A stretch of DNA of 64,000 nt from Rhodocyclus tenuis (GTDB lineage Bacteria; Pseudomonadota; Gammaproteobacteria; Burkholderiales; Rhodocyclaceae): contig NZ_JACIGE010000009.1 in the NCBI RefSeq assembly GCF_014197755.1, positions 1 to 64,000 on the forward strand, written 5' to 3'. The notes beneath the pieces were generated by a model. That model searched no databases. It had not been told where the DNA came from and saw nothing but the letters and a program-made list of their open reading frames with translations. Positions within the stretch are counted from its first letter, which is position 1, and each line of letters begins with the position of its first letter. A program made the position numbers and the translations under genes. Below are positions 18,295 through 28,253 of the stretch, piece by piece.

Positions 18295-19476
18295 ATGAAC
18301 AAGGAAGTCGTTGTTCTGAGCGCGGTTCGTTCCGCCATAGGGTCGTTCGGTGGTTCACTCAGCAGCTTCGAGCCGGCCGAACTCGCCGGGATCGTCATGA
18401 AGGAAGCGGTGGCGCGCTCCGGCGTCGAGGCCGATCGCCTCAAGTACGTCACCGTCGGCAACACCATTCCGACCGAAGCGCGTTTCCCGTACGTGGCGCG
18501 CATCGCCTCGATCCAGGCCGGTCTGCCGATGGATTCGGTGGCGATGGCGGTCAACCGCCTGTGTGCCTCGGGCCTGCAGGCGATCGTGTCGACGGCGCAG
18601 TCGATCATCCTCGGCGATACCGAGTTCGGCGTCGGCGGCGGCGTTGAAGTGATGTCGCGCGGGGGTTACCTGTCGACGGCGATGCGCAATGGCGCGCGCA
18701 TGGGCGACACCAAGCTGACCGACATGATGGTCGCCGTGCTGACCGACCCCTTTGGCGCCGGCCACATGGGCGTCACCGCGGAAAACCTCGCGACCAAGTG
18801 GAACATCTCGCGCGAAGAGCAGGATGCGCTGGCGCTGCAGTCGCAGGAGCGCGCTGCCGCTGCCATCGCCGACGGCCGTTTCAAGTCGCAGATCGTTCCG
18901 GTCACCATCAAGAGCCGCAAGGGCGACATCGTTTTCGATACCGACGAGTATCCGAAGGCGACGTCGCTGGAAAAGCTCGCGGCGCTGAAGCCGGCGTTCA
19001 AGAAGGAAGGCGGCACCGTCACCGCCGGCAACGCCTCGGGAATCAACGACGGCGCGGCCTTCTTCGTGCTCGCTTCGGCCGATGCCGCCGCCGCCGCCGG
19101 TCATAAGCCGATCGCGCGGCTGGTGTCGTGGGCGCTGGCCGGCGTGCCGAGCCACCTGATGGGTGAAGGCCCGATCCCGGCGTCGAAGCTGGCGCTGCAA
19201 CGCGCCGGTCTGACGCTCGACGACATCGACGTGATCGAGTCGAACGAAGCCTTTGCCGCGCAGGCGATCTCGGTGTCGCGCGGTCTTGGCCTCGACCCGG
19301 CGAAGACCAACGTCAACGGCGGCGCCATCGCCCTCGGCCATCCGGTCGGCTGCTCGGGGGCGTTCATCGCCACCAAGGCCTTGTACGAACTGCAACGTGT
19401 CGGCGGCCGTTACGCGCTGGTGACGATGTGCATCGGCGGCGGTCAGGGCATCGCGACCATCTTCGAACGCCTGTAA
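18295..19476 (+). CDS. Acetyl-CoA acetyltransferase family thiolase
   Basis: A 393-residue thiolase. The acyl-binding cysteine is in VNRLCASGLQ near residue 89, the C-terminal residues in NEAFAAQA, LGHPVGCSGA and CIGGGQG. It condenses two acyl-CoAs or cleaves 3-ketoacyl-CoA. In organisms like this it can feed polyhydroxybutyrate synthesis, and it resembles BktB/PhaA enzymes, but no phaB or phaC is adjacent. An AAGGAG site precedes the ATG at 18295. Confidence 0.92.
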   Translation: MNKEVVVLSAVRSAIGSFGGSLSSFEPAELAGIVMKEAVARSGVEADRLKYVTVGNTIPTEARFPYVARIASIQAGLPMDSVAMAVNRLCASGLQAIVSTAQSIILGDTEFGVGGGVEVMSRGGYLSTAMRNGARMGDTKLTDMMVAVLTDPFGAGHMGVTAENLATKWNISREEQDALALQSQERAAAAIADGRFKSQIVPVTIKSRKGDIVFDTDEYPKATSLEKLAALKPAFKKEGGTVTAGNASGINDGAAFFVLASADAAAAAGHKPIARLVSWALAGVPSHLMGEGPIPASKLALQRAGLTLDDIDVIESNEAFAAQAISVSRGLGLDPAKTNVNGGAIALGHPVGCSGAFIATKALYELQRVGGRYALVTMCIGGGQGIATIFERL

Positions 19477-19489
19477 GCTGCAATAAACC

Positions 19490-19526
19490 AAACGGCCGGC
19501 GCCTCCTTGCGGAGCGCCGGCCGTTT
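19490..19526. terminator. Bidirectional intrinsic terminator
   Basis: Thirteen-base perfect arms AAACGGCCGGCGC and GCGCCGGCCGTTT enclose a short loop. Runs of T (plus strand) and A (minus side) are built into the arm ends. It lies between the converging thiolase and nrdG genes and probably stops both. Confidence 0.85.
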
Positions 19527-19582
19527 CATTGGTGGCAATGCGATCAGGATGTTACTGGCCAGCCGCCAGCCGTCAGCCGGCT

Positions 19583-20251
19583 TCAGCGTACCTCGCTGTC
19601 GGCGATGAGCGCCTGCAGTTCCGGCAGCCAGTTGCGCAGATCGGGTTTCACCACGCTGTCGGGCAGGCCGCGGCAGGTCTGCAGCCGCCAGCGACGCACG
19701 CCGGCGGCGGCGAGTTCTGTGGCCAGTTGCAGCAGAGCCGCCTGGTCGAACAGCCGCGGATCGACGGTGGTCCTGACCTCATGGTCGACGCCGCTGGCGA
19801 TCATCGCGGCGAGGCTCGCTGCCACCACCGAGCCGGCTTTGCGGCCGGACGCGGCAAGATAGTCGGCGGCGGTCGCCTTGACGTCGAAGCCCACCCAGTC
19901 GCAGTAAGGCAGGACGCGACCCAGTGCCAGCGGATTGATGCCGGCGGTATGCAGACCGACGGCATAGCCGAGCGCGCGCACCTCCTGCATCGCTGCCGCC
20001 AGTTCCGGCTGCGCCAGCGGCTCGCCGCCGCTGAACACCACCGCATCGAGCAGTCCGCGGCGCGCCTGCAGCAGCGTCAGCGCGTCCGCCCACGACGGCT
20101 GGCCGGCGCTGCGCTCCCTGGCAAAAAGCCGTAGATGCGGGTTGTGGCAATACGGACAGTCCCACGGGCAGCCCTGGCAGAAGATCACGGCCGCCAGGCG
20201 TCCGGGGTAGTCCACGCTGGAAAACGGCTGAATGCCGCCGACGCTCAGCAT
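19583..20251 (-). CDS. nrdG: Anaerobic ribonucleotide reductase activating enzyme
   Basis: A 222-residue radical SAM protein that installs the glycyl radical on class III ribonucleotide reductase. The Fe-S motif CPWDCPYC (CxxxCxxC) follows QPFSSVDYPGRL near residue 28. FSGGEPLAQ near residue 73 is the SAM-binding GGE motif. It is the third gene of the nrdD operon, 33 bases after the small glycyl-radical gene. Confidence 0.93.
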   Translation of the reverse strand: MLSVGGIQPFSSVDYPGRLAAVIFCQGCPWDCPYCHNPHLRLFARERSAGQPSWADALTLLQARRGLLDAVVFSGGEPLAQPELAAAMQEVRALGYAVGLHTAGINPLALGRVLPYCDWVGFDVKATAADYLAASGRKAGSVVAASLAAMIASGVDHEVRTTVDPRLFDQAALLQLATELAAAGVRRWRLQTCRGLPDSVVKPDLRNWLPELQALIADSEVR

Positions 20252-20284
20252 GCGCTGCCGATCCTGGCAGCGCCGCTGAGTTGC

Positions 20285-20533
20285 TCAGGCTGCCAGCGCC
20301 GCATCGTCGTGAGCGATGCTTGCCGCACGGGCGGTGGCGAGCGATGACGCGTGCACGGATTCCGCAGCCGCCGCCTGCAGTCCGGCCGGTTCGTTGAAAT
20401 GGCAGCGCTCGGCGTGTTCGGCCTGCTTGCCGGGATTGAATTCGGAAACCGGGCGGTGGTAGCCCATGACACGGGTCCACACTTCGCAACGCGTGCGTTC
20501 GTGGTCTTCAAGACGGATGGTATCGGTTTGCAT
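20285..20533 (-). CDS. nrdD: Separate glycyl-radical domain of class III ribonucleotide reductase
   Basis: This 82-residue protein contains CEVWTRVMGYHRPVSEFN at residues 16-33, the glycyl-radical segment normally found at the C-terminus of NrdD; the radical would sit on Gly24. HAERCHF follows, then an Ala-rich tail. It has its own start and a strong AGGAG site, so it is translated as a distinct polypeptide and is not a frameshift product. The main NrdD gene upstream ends without an RVxGY motif. Confidence 0.82.
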   Translation of the reverse strand: MQTDTIRLEDHERTRCEVWTRVMGYHRPVSEFNPGKQAEHAERCHFNEPAGLQAAAAESVHASSLATARAASIAHDDAALAA

Positions 20534-20611
20534 GCTGTTCTCCTGTTGAGGAAGTCTGTTCGGGGTTTGCCGCAGTGATCTGGGCTCAGGCGGCGGGATC
20601 GGACGGTGTAC

Positions 20612-22708
20612 TCAGGCGACGGCGAGGCCGGCGGCGCGGCGCTTGCGCGCGAGCGCTTCCTCGTCGCAGCGCGGGCAGAACTCGTGCTCGCCGGCGAGGT
20701 AGCCGTGCTGCGGGCAGATCGAGAAGGTCGGCGTCACCGTCACGTAGGGCAGGCGGAAGTTGCTCAGCGATTTCTTCACCAGTTCGCGGCAGGCTTGCCA
20801 GGACGAGACGCGCTCGTTCAGGTAGAGGTGCAGCACGGTGCCGCCGGTGTAGCGTTTCTGCAGCGCTTCCTGACGCGCCAGCGCCTCGAAGGGGTCGCTG
20901 GTGAAGCCGACCGGCAGCTGGCTGGAGTTGGTGTAGTAAGGCTTCTCCACGGTGCCGGCCTGGATGATCTGCGCATAGCGCTTGCGGTCCTCGCGCGCGA
21001 AACGGTAGGTGGTGCCTTCAGCCGGCGTTGCCTCGAGGTTGTAAAGGTGGCCGGTACGTTCCTGGAACTCGCGCATGCGCTCGCGCAGACGGTCGAGCAG
21101 GCGCAGCGCCAGCGCCTCGCCGGCCGGCGTGGTGATGTCCTCGCAGTCGAGACTGAAGTTGCGGATCATCTCGTTGATGCCGTTTACGCCGATCGTCGAG
21201 AAGTGGTTGCGCAGCGTGCCGAGGTAGCGCTTGGTGAACGGGAACAGGCCCTGGTCCATCAGCCGCTGGATCACCTTGCGCTTGATTTCGAGGCTCTGGC
21301 AGGCCAGTTCGGCGAGGCGGTCGAGGCGCGCCATCAGCGCGGCTTCGTCGCCGGCGAAGACGTGGCCGAGACGCGCGCAGTTGATCGTCACCACGCCGAC
21401 CGAGCCGGTCTGCTCGGCCGAACCGAAGAGGCCGTTGCCGCGCTTCAGGAGTTCGCGCAGGTCGAGCTGCAGGCGGCAGCACATCGAGCGCACCATGTTC
21501 GGCGTCAGTTCCGAATTGATGAAGTTCTGGAAGTAGGGCAGGCCGTACTTGGCGGTCATCTCGAACAGGCGTTCGGCGTTGTCGCTTTCCCAGGGGAAGT
21601 CCGGCGTGATGTTGTAGGTCGGAATCGGGAAGGTGAACACGCGGCCCTTGGCGTCGCCGGCGCTCATCACCTCGATGAAGGCGCGGTTGATCATGTCCAT
21701 CTCGGCCTGCAGCTCGCCGTAGCTGAACGGCTGCTCCTCGCCGCCGATGATCGGGATCTGCTCGCGCAGGTCTTCCGGGCATACCCAGTCGAAGGTGAGG
21801 TTGGTGAACGGCGTCTGCGTTCCCCAGCGCGAGGGCACGTTGAGGTTGTAGACAAACTCCTGGATCGCCTGACGCACTTCGTCGTAGGGCATGCCGTCGC
21901 GGCGGATGAAGGGTGCGAGGTAGGTGTCGAAGGAGCTGAAGGCCTGCGCACCGGCCCATTCGTTCTGCAGCGCGCCGAGGAAATTCACTGCCTGGCCGAG
22001 CGCCGACGACAGGTGCTTGGGCGGTCCGGCCTCGACCTTGTTCGGCACGCCGTTGAGGCCTTCGTGCAGCAGCTGGCGCAGCGACCAGCCGGCGCAGTAG
22101 CCGGCGAGCATGTCGAGGTCGTGGATGTGGTAGTCGCCGTCGCGGTGCGCCTGGCCGACTTCCGGCGGGTAGACGTGCGACAGCCAGTAGTTGGCGGTCA
22201 TCTTGCCGGAAACGTTGAGGATCAGGCCGCCGAGCGAGTAGCCCTGGTTGGCGTTGGCCTGCACGCGCCAGTCGGCGCGGTCGAGGTATTCATTGATCGA
22301 TGCGGCGGCGTCAACGAAGGTGCGGCGGTCGGCGCGCAGCCGGGCGTGCGCGTCGCGGTAGGCGATGTAGGCACGCGCGGTGCGCGTGTGGTTGCACGAG
22401 ATCAGCGTCTGTTCGACGACGTCCTGCACTTCCTCGACGCTCGGCGGCCGCTTGGCAAAGCGGTGGCGCAGCACTTTCAGGACCTGCGCGGTGAGCAGGT
22501 GTGCCTCGTCGGCGTCGAAGTCGCCGCTGGCGGCACCGGCGCGCTGCAGGGCCGAGACGATTTTCGCGGCATCAAAGGCGGCAGTGCTGCCGTCGCGCTT
22601 GAGGATCTGTGCCGGCGTCGACTCGCTGCCGGTCGAGCGGCCGTCGGTGTCTGCTACCGGCGCGCCGGAGGCTGCCATTTCTGGCGGATTGAACGGGGTT
22701 TGCATCAT
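20612..22708 (-). CDS. nrdD: Class III ribonucleoside-triphosphate reductase, catalytic part
   Basis: Oxygen-sensitive reductase that makes deoxynucleotides under anoxia. The 698 residues include an N-terminal ATP-cone (ILKRDGSTAAFDAAKIVSAL), the NrdD barrel with MCCRLQLDLRELLKRGNG, SVGVVTINCARLG and a C-terminal zinc site in CPQHGYLAGEHEFCPRC. It ends 20 residues later without the RVxGY glycyl-radical motif, which is on the next gene. The start at 22708 has a GGGAG site; a longer frame is non-coding leader. A cobalamin riboswitch precedes it. Confidence 0.93.
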   Translation of the reverse strand: MMQTPFNPPEMAASGAPVADTDGRSTGSESTPAQILKRDGSTAAFDAAKIVSALQRAGAASGDFDADEAHLLTAQVLKVLRHRFAKRPPSVEEVQDVVEQTLISCNHTRTARAYIAYRDAHARLRADRRTFVDAAASINEYLDRADWRVQANANQGYSLGGLILNVSGKMTANYWLSHVYPPEVGQAHRDGDYHIHDLDMLAGYCAGWSLRQLLHEGLNGVPNKVEAGPPKHLSSALGQAVNFLGALQNEWAGAQAFSSFDTYLAPFIRRDGMPYDEVRQAIQEFVYNLNVPSRWGTQTPFTNLTFDWVCPEDLREQIPIIGGEEQPFSYGELQAEMDMINRAFIEVMSAGDAKGRVFTFPIPTYNITPDFPWESDNAERLFEMTAKYGLPYFQNFINSELTPNMVRSMCCRLQLDLRELLKRGNGLFGSAEQTGSVGVVTINCARLGHVFAGDEAALMARLDRLAELACQSLEIKRKVIQRLMDQGLFPFTKRYLGTLRNHFSTIGVNGINEMIRNFSLDCEDITTPAGEALALRLLDRLRERMREFQERTGHLYNLEATPAEGTTYRFAREDRKRYAQIIQAGTVEKPYYTNSSQLPVGFTSDPFEALARQEALQKRYTGGTVLHLYLNERVSSWQACRELVKKSLSNFRLPYVTVTPTFSICPQHGYLAGEHEFCPRCDEEALARKRRAAGLAVA

Positions 22709-22878
22709 TGACTCCCTGCTTCGCGTGGGATTCCAGACAGCGCGAAAGCGGGGAGTCGACGTGGCGGAAAGTATGCAGCGGCACGCGGGCGCGCGCCGGC
22801 AGCCGCCAGCGTCTGGTCCTCGTGAGCGCGCGAGTCCAGCGTAAGCAGCGCGGTGGTCCACAGGGCCGCGCCGCATCT

Positions 22879-23068
22879 CCGGCCGGTCTTCGGACTCAGG
22901 GGCGGACCTCACGAGGAGGCTTGCCTGGGCTGCGGCTTCCCGGCCTTGTGGCCAGTGCCTGCGGTTTTCCCGCCAGCAGCTTCGTTCCCCAATACCGCTG
23001 CGCGTCAGTTCCGGATTCACACCGGATTCCCTTCTCGGGCAAGGGTGGGTGGAGGCTTATGCACTCGC
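22879..23068 (-). promoter_or_regulatory. Cobalamin riboswitch upstream of nrdD
   Basis: The minus strand shows the cobalamin-element pattern: GGGAATCCGGTGTGAATCC at about 23031-23013, an ACTGACGCGCAGCGGTA variant of the B12 box at about 23009-22993, GGCACTGGCC at 22959-22950, CCGGGAAGCCGCAG at 22943-22930 and the closing GAGTCCGAAGACCGGCC ending near 22881. It lies 170 bases before nrdD, leaving room for an expression platform. It predicts repression of the class III enzyme when adenosylcobalamin is plentiful. Ends are approximate. Confidence 0.88.
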
Positions 23069-23575
23069 ACGCACGCTTGTTTGACGCCGGAGATGGAGGG
23101 CATTGTAGCTGCAGCAAACGGCGCTAACAATGCTCAGTGGCAAATAAGTTACTGCCGGTAGTCGAAAATATCATTCGGGCTACTACAGGTAGTGGCTTTT
23201 TCCCGGGTCGCGCGTTTGCCGCGAAAGCCTGCGCCCAATGGTGCAGCGCGCGAAGCGCGCGGCGGCCAGCCGCTGTCGCACACGCCGCAGTCGCGCATTC
23301 GCCGGCATCCGCCTTGGTGCGTTGATGCCCCGCAATGGTGCATATGGTTTTCGCGTGGCCGCATCGGGGCTGCCGGCGGTGCGTCGACGACAGCCGGAAA
23401 GCGGGCCGATTAAGCGAAATCGCTGCGTCTTTCGGCGGCTTGGTGGAAAATTGCCGGCGGCTCGGCGGCAACTCGCCCGCATCGTCGCGATTCCGCGTCT
23501 GGCATGTTTTCTGCTGAGTTATCGTCGCACTGGCAAGCAAATTCGCAGGCAAACCGCAATCCTGGACTGGTCACG
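23069..23575. other. Non-coding region between nrdD leader and ATP-grasp gene
   Basis: No convincing gene is seen; short frames on both strands lack family features or ribosome sites. The stretch near 23150-23195 holds two similar segments, CTGCCGGTAGT and CTACAGGTAGT, separated by AT-rich DNA. This might be a regulator site for the nrdD promoter. The rest is ordinary GC-rich sequence that must contain the promoter for the gene starting at 23576. Confidence 0.4.
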
Positions 23576-25000
<1,425 letters not shown>

Positions 25001-25001
25001 C

Positions 25002-25940
25002 ATGCTGAGCCGTACCGCCGATCACCTCTACTGGATGTCGCGCTGCACCGAGCGCGCCGAAAATCTTGCCCGTCTGCTCGACGTCACCTACCAGATGTCT
25101 CTGGTGCCGCAGACCGTCGACGCCGAGGAACGCAACTGGGGCGCGATCCTCGCGCTGAACAGTCTCGAATCGGCTTTCGCCGTTTCCTTCGACCGCGTCA
25201 CCGCCGAGAACGTCCTGCGCTTCATGGTCGCCGACAGCCACAATCCTTCGTCGATCATCAGCTGCCTGCGCAGCGCGCGCGAGAACGCGCGTGCCGTTCG
25301 TGGCACGCTCACCGCCGAAATGTGGGAAAGCATCAACGTCACCTGGCTGGAGATGCGCACGCAGAATTTCGACAGCATTCTTGCCGGCGGCGTCAGCGAG
25401 TTCTTCGACTGGGTCAAGCGTCGCTCGGCGATGACGCGCGGCGTCACCTTCGGCACCATGCTGCAGGACGAAGCGCTGTCGTTCATCCACCTCGGCGGCA
25501 AGCTCGAACGCGCCGACAATACGGCGCGCATCCTCGACGTCAAGTACCACGTGCTGCGCCCGAACGGCGACGAGGAGACGACCGACTTCTACCAGTGGGG
25601 TGCGCTGCTGCGCTCGCTGTCGGCGTTCGAGGTCTATCGCAAGGTCTATCGTGACGTGATCACGCCGGCGCGCGTCGCCGAACTGCTGATGCTGCGCGAG
25701 GACATGCCGCGCTCATTGCGCGCCTGTACCGCCGGTATCGCGCGCGCGCTCGACCTGGTCGCCAATGCGCAGTCGGCCGAAACCGTCCGTCGTGCCGGCC
25801 TGCTCAGTGCGCAATTGCGTTATGCGCGGCTTGACGACATCATGGCGCATGGCCTGCACCCTTACCTCACCGACTTCATGGACAGCATCTTCGACCTCGG
25901 CGAACGCATCAACAGCGACTTCCTGGCGACCGCCAGCTGA
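25002..25940 (+). CDS. Alpha-E domain protein
   Basis: A 312-residue helical protein of the alpha-E family, beginning MLSRTADHLYWMSRCTERAE, which contains the typical W-x-x-R-x-x-E-R-A-E helix. These proteins accompany circularly permuted ATP-grasp enzymes and are thought to be partners or scaffolds. It is translationally coupled to the ATP-grasp gene (1-base gap). No catalytic motif is apparent. Confidence 0.88.
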   Translation: MLSRTADHLYWMSRCTERAENLARLLDVTYQMSLVPQTVDAEERNWGAILALNSLESAFAVSFDRVTAENVLRFMVADSHNPSSIISCLRSARENARAVRGTLTAEMWESINVTWLEMRTQNFDSILAGGVSEFFDWVKRRSAMTRGVTFGTMLQDEALSFIHLGGKLERADNTARILDVKYHVLRPNGDEETTDFYQWGALLRSLSAFEVYRKVYRDVITPARVAELLMLREDMPRSLRACTAGIARALDLVANAQSAETVRRAGLLSAQLRYARLDDIMAHGLHPYLTDFMDSIFDLGERINSDFLATAS

Positions 25941-26068
25941 GGCGTTCGCCTTGCCATCGGGCGGGCGATGCCAGCGTATTTCGCAGCAAGGCTGCCTTTG
26001 ACCCGGCGCAGGACGCCCGTTATCCTGCGCCGCCTATGCCCAATCACCGTACCGAATCCGAAGCGAAA

Positions 26069-26803
26069 ATGACCTACTGCGTTGCCATGCGGCTCAATGC
26101 CGGCCTTGTTTTCCTCTCCGATTCGCGCACCAACGCCGGCGTCGACCACATCAACACCTTCCGCAAGATGGCGGTTTTCGAGCAAGCGGGCGAGCGCGTG
26201 CTGACGCTGCTGACGGCCGGCAACCTGTCGATCAGCCAGTCGGTGGTGACGATGCTGCGCGAGCGCATCGCCGACAGCGAGGGCGAGAACCTGTTCAACG
26301 TGCCCAACCTGTTCGAGGCGGCACGCCACATCGGTTCGGTGCTGCGCGAGGTGTACGAGCGCGATGCCGACGCCTTGCACGAGTTCAGCATCGACTTCAA
26401 CGCGTCGATGATTCTCGGCGGCCAGATCGCCGGCGAGGAACAGCGGCTGTTCCATATCTACGCCGCCGGCAACTTCATCGAAGCCTCGGACGACACGCCT
26501 TACTTCCAGATCGGCGAGTCGAAGTACGGCAAGCCGATCGTCGACCGCGTCACGCGGCGCGAGATGACGCTCGAGCAGGCCGCCAAATGTGCGCTGGTGT
26601 CGATGGATTCGACCATCCGCTCGAACCTCTCGGTCGGCCTGCCGCTCGACCTGCTGATCTACGAGCGCGACTCCTTCCGCGTTCGCCAGCACTGTTCGAT
26701 CACGCAGGACAACGTGTACTTCAGCCAGATCCGCGCGCAGTGGAGCCAGCGCCTGCGTCAGGCCTTCTCCGAACTACCCGACCCCGACTGGTCAACCTTC
26801 TGA
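26069..26803 (+). CDS. Anbu proteasome-like peptidase
   Basis: A 244-residue Ntn-hydrolase of the Anbu (bacterial proteasome homologue) family. If translation starts at 26069, the protein begins MTYCVAMRL, putting the catalytic Thr at position 2 to become the N-terminus after Met removal, as in HslV and proteasome beta subunits. FLSDSRTNAG follows, with the conserved S-D-x-R, and GKPIVDRV near residue 165. A longer frame from 26036 would bury the Thr and is unlikely. Its neighbours are ATP-grasp, alpha-E and transglutaminase genes. Confidence 0.9.
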   Translation: MTYCVAMRLNAGLVFLSDSRTNAGVDHINTFRKMAVFEQAGERVLTLLTAGNLSISQSVVTMLRERIADSEGENLFNVPNLFEAARHIGSVLREVYERDADALHEFSIDFNASMILGGQIAGEEQRLFHIYAAGNFIEASDDTPYFQIGESKYGKPIVDRVTRREMTLEQAAKCALVSMDSTIRSNLSVGLPLDLLIYERDSFRVRQHCSITQDNVYFSQIRAQWSQRLRQAFSELPDPDWSTF

Positions 26804-26843
26804 GCCAGTAGGCTGCGGCGCGTAGCAGCGCCTGCGCTGCAAC

Positions 26844-28010
26844 TCAGCGGCGGGCGCCGGCGGCAAGGCGTTCGGTCATGGCGCGCAGTGCGAGGATCTG
26901 CACGCCTTTCTGGTTGGCGTAGTTGGCGCCGGTATACCCCCACCAGTCCCAGCAGCCGTTCGGGTTGCGCGCCGGGATCGACAAGGCCTGCGGGAACAGG
27001 ATCACCAGCCGGTTGTTGTCGGCCCAGCGGTCGTAACCGGCGTTGCGCACGAAGGTCGTTCCGTAATACAGCCCGCCGCCGGGCGGCGCTTGCAGCGGCA
27101 GGTAGCTCTGCCCCTGCTTGCAGCCATGCAGCGCGATGTGCAGGCGGCAAGGCGCCCCCCTGGCGCAGCTGTCCGGCACATAGACCCAGCCGCTGCTGTC
27201 GATGCCCGAATTCCACGCGAAGTTGATGCTCTCGTCGTTGGGTATGAAGGGTTTCTGGTCGAAGCGGATGAAGCGTCCTTTCGCCTTGTTGCCCGTGCGC
27301 GGCTGCAGCGGTCCGTAGATCCAGCCGAGGATCGACCTGGCGCTGTCGAAACCGCATTTGCCGAGGTAGGGCTCTTCGGTCAGCGCGCAGGCCTTGCCGA
27401 AATCGGTTGTCGGCAGCGTGTGACCGGCGTTGTCGAGCGTCACCATGCTGATGTTCTGCGCCGGCACGCCGACGCCACGGTAGTAGTCGGCCAGTTGCGC
27501 GGCAATCGGTTTTGGCACCAGCGCATCCTTGCCGCCGGCAATGCTGATGACGCGCTGTGCCTGCAGATTGGCCGGATCGTCGATCAGCTTGCGGCTGAAC
27601 ATGCTGGCGGTGGCGGCGAGCAGCGCCGGAACGTCGGCACTGTTCGCGCTGACCGCGCAATGCAGATAGGGTTCGCCGGTACAGGAGCAGCGCGTCGTCG
27701 CGGTGACGACGCTGTTTTGCGAACAGTAGAACGGGCCGCCGGCGACGATGCCGGCGCCCTTGACGATCGACGAATGCGCTACCTGGAATTGCGCCGCCAT
27801 GAAGCCGCCCGAGGAAATTCCCGACAGCGAGGTCTGCGTGATGTCGATGTTCAGCGCCGGCAGGGGCTGCAGCGCGTCGGCGCGGCAGGCGCCTGCGTGC
27901 AGCATGGCCGCCGCAAGCAGGCAGACGCCAGCGGCCAGACGGGTGCTTCGGGCGGCTGGCGCAACGGCGCTCACGCCGATTCGCCTGGAATAATCGCTGC
28001 TTCGGATCAT
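26844..28010 (-). CDS. Secreted PHB depolymerase-family esterase
   Basis: A 388-residue exported hydrolase with an N-terminal signal segment ending near residue 45 (HAGACRADA). The lipase box GISSGGFMA holds the nucleophile Ser. GGKDALV and AGHTLP supply the Asp and His expected for the triad. Similar enzymes cut poly-3-hydroxybutyrate or its oligomers outside the cytoplasm. The gene is on the opposite strand to the Anbu cluster it interrupts, 40 bases after anbu. Several cysteine pairs suggest disulfides. Confidence 0.83.
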   Translation of the reverse strand: MIRSSDYSRRIGVSAVAPAARSTRLAAGVCLLAAAMLHAGACRADALQPLPALNIDITQTSLSGISSGGFMAAQFQVAHSSIVKGAGIVAGGPFYCSQNSVVTATTRCSCTGEPYLHCAVSANSADVPALLAATASMFSRKLIDDPANLQAQRVISIAGGKDALVPKPIAAQLADYYRGVGVPAQNISMVTLDNAGHTLPTTDFGKACALTEEPYLGKCGFDSARSILGWIYGPLQPRTGNKAKGRFIRFDQKPFIPNDESINFAWNSGIDSSGWVYVPDSCARGAPCRLHIALHGCKQGQSYLPLQAPPGGGLYYGTTFVRNAGYDRWADNNRLVILFPQALSIPARNPNGCWDWWGYTGANYANQKGVQILALRAMTERLAAGARR

Positions 28011-28253
28011 GGAGTTCTCCGCGAGGTTTGTGTGTCGGGTTGGTCGGCATCGAGCGTGCGCCGGTCGCGGCTTGCTATACGATCAGCATAGACGCTGGCG
28101 GCGGCACGCGCCATGCCGTTGTCACAGACTCCGGTGGCGCTGCGACGGCGCAGTTCGCCGTGCCTGCGCAGGCTGTCTTGGTCGGCCCGTGTTTACGTTA
28201 GACTGAGAACGCCTCCCAACAGTCGTGGCGCTTGCGCGCCACGCCCCGCCGAA

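Noticed and set aside
20285-20614. Frameshift or broken nrdD
   Set aside because: The glycyl-radical gene has its own ATG and strong AGGAG site and the upstream gene ends cleanly after its zinc site, so a natural split is more likely than a defect.
20606-22711. 701-codon plus-strand frame opposite nrdD
   Set aside because: It mirrors the nrdD codons on the other strand; NrdD motifs and the riboswitch support only the minus-strand gene.
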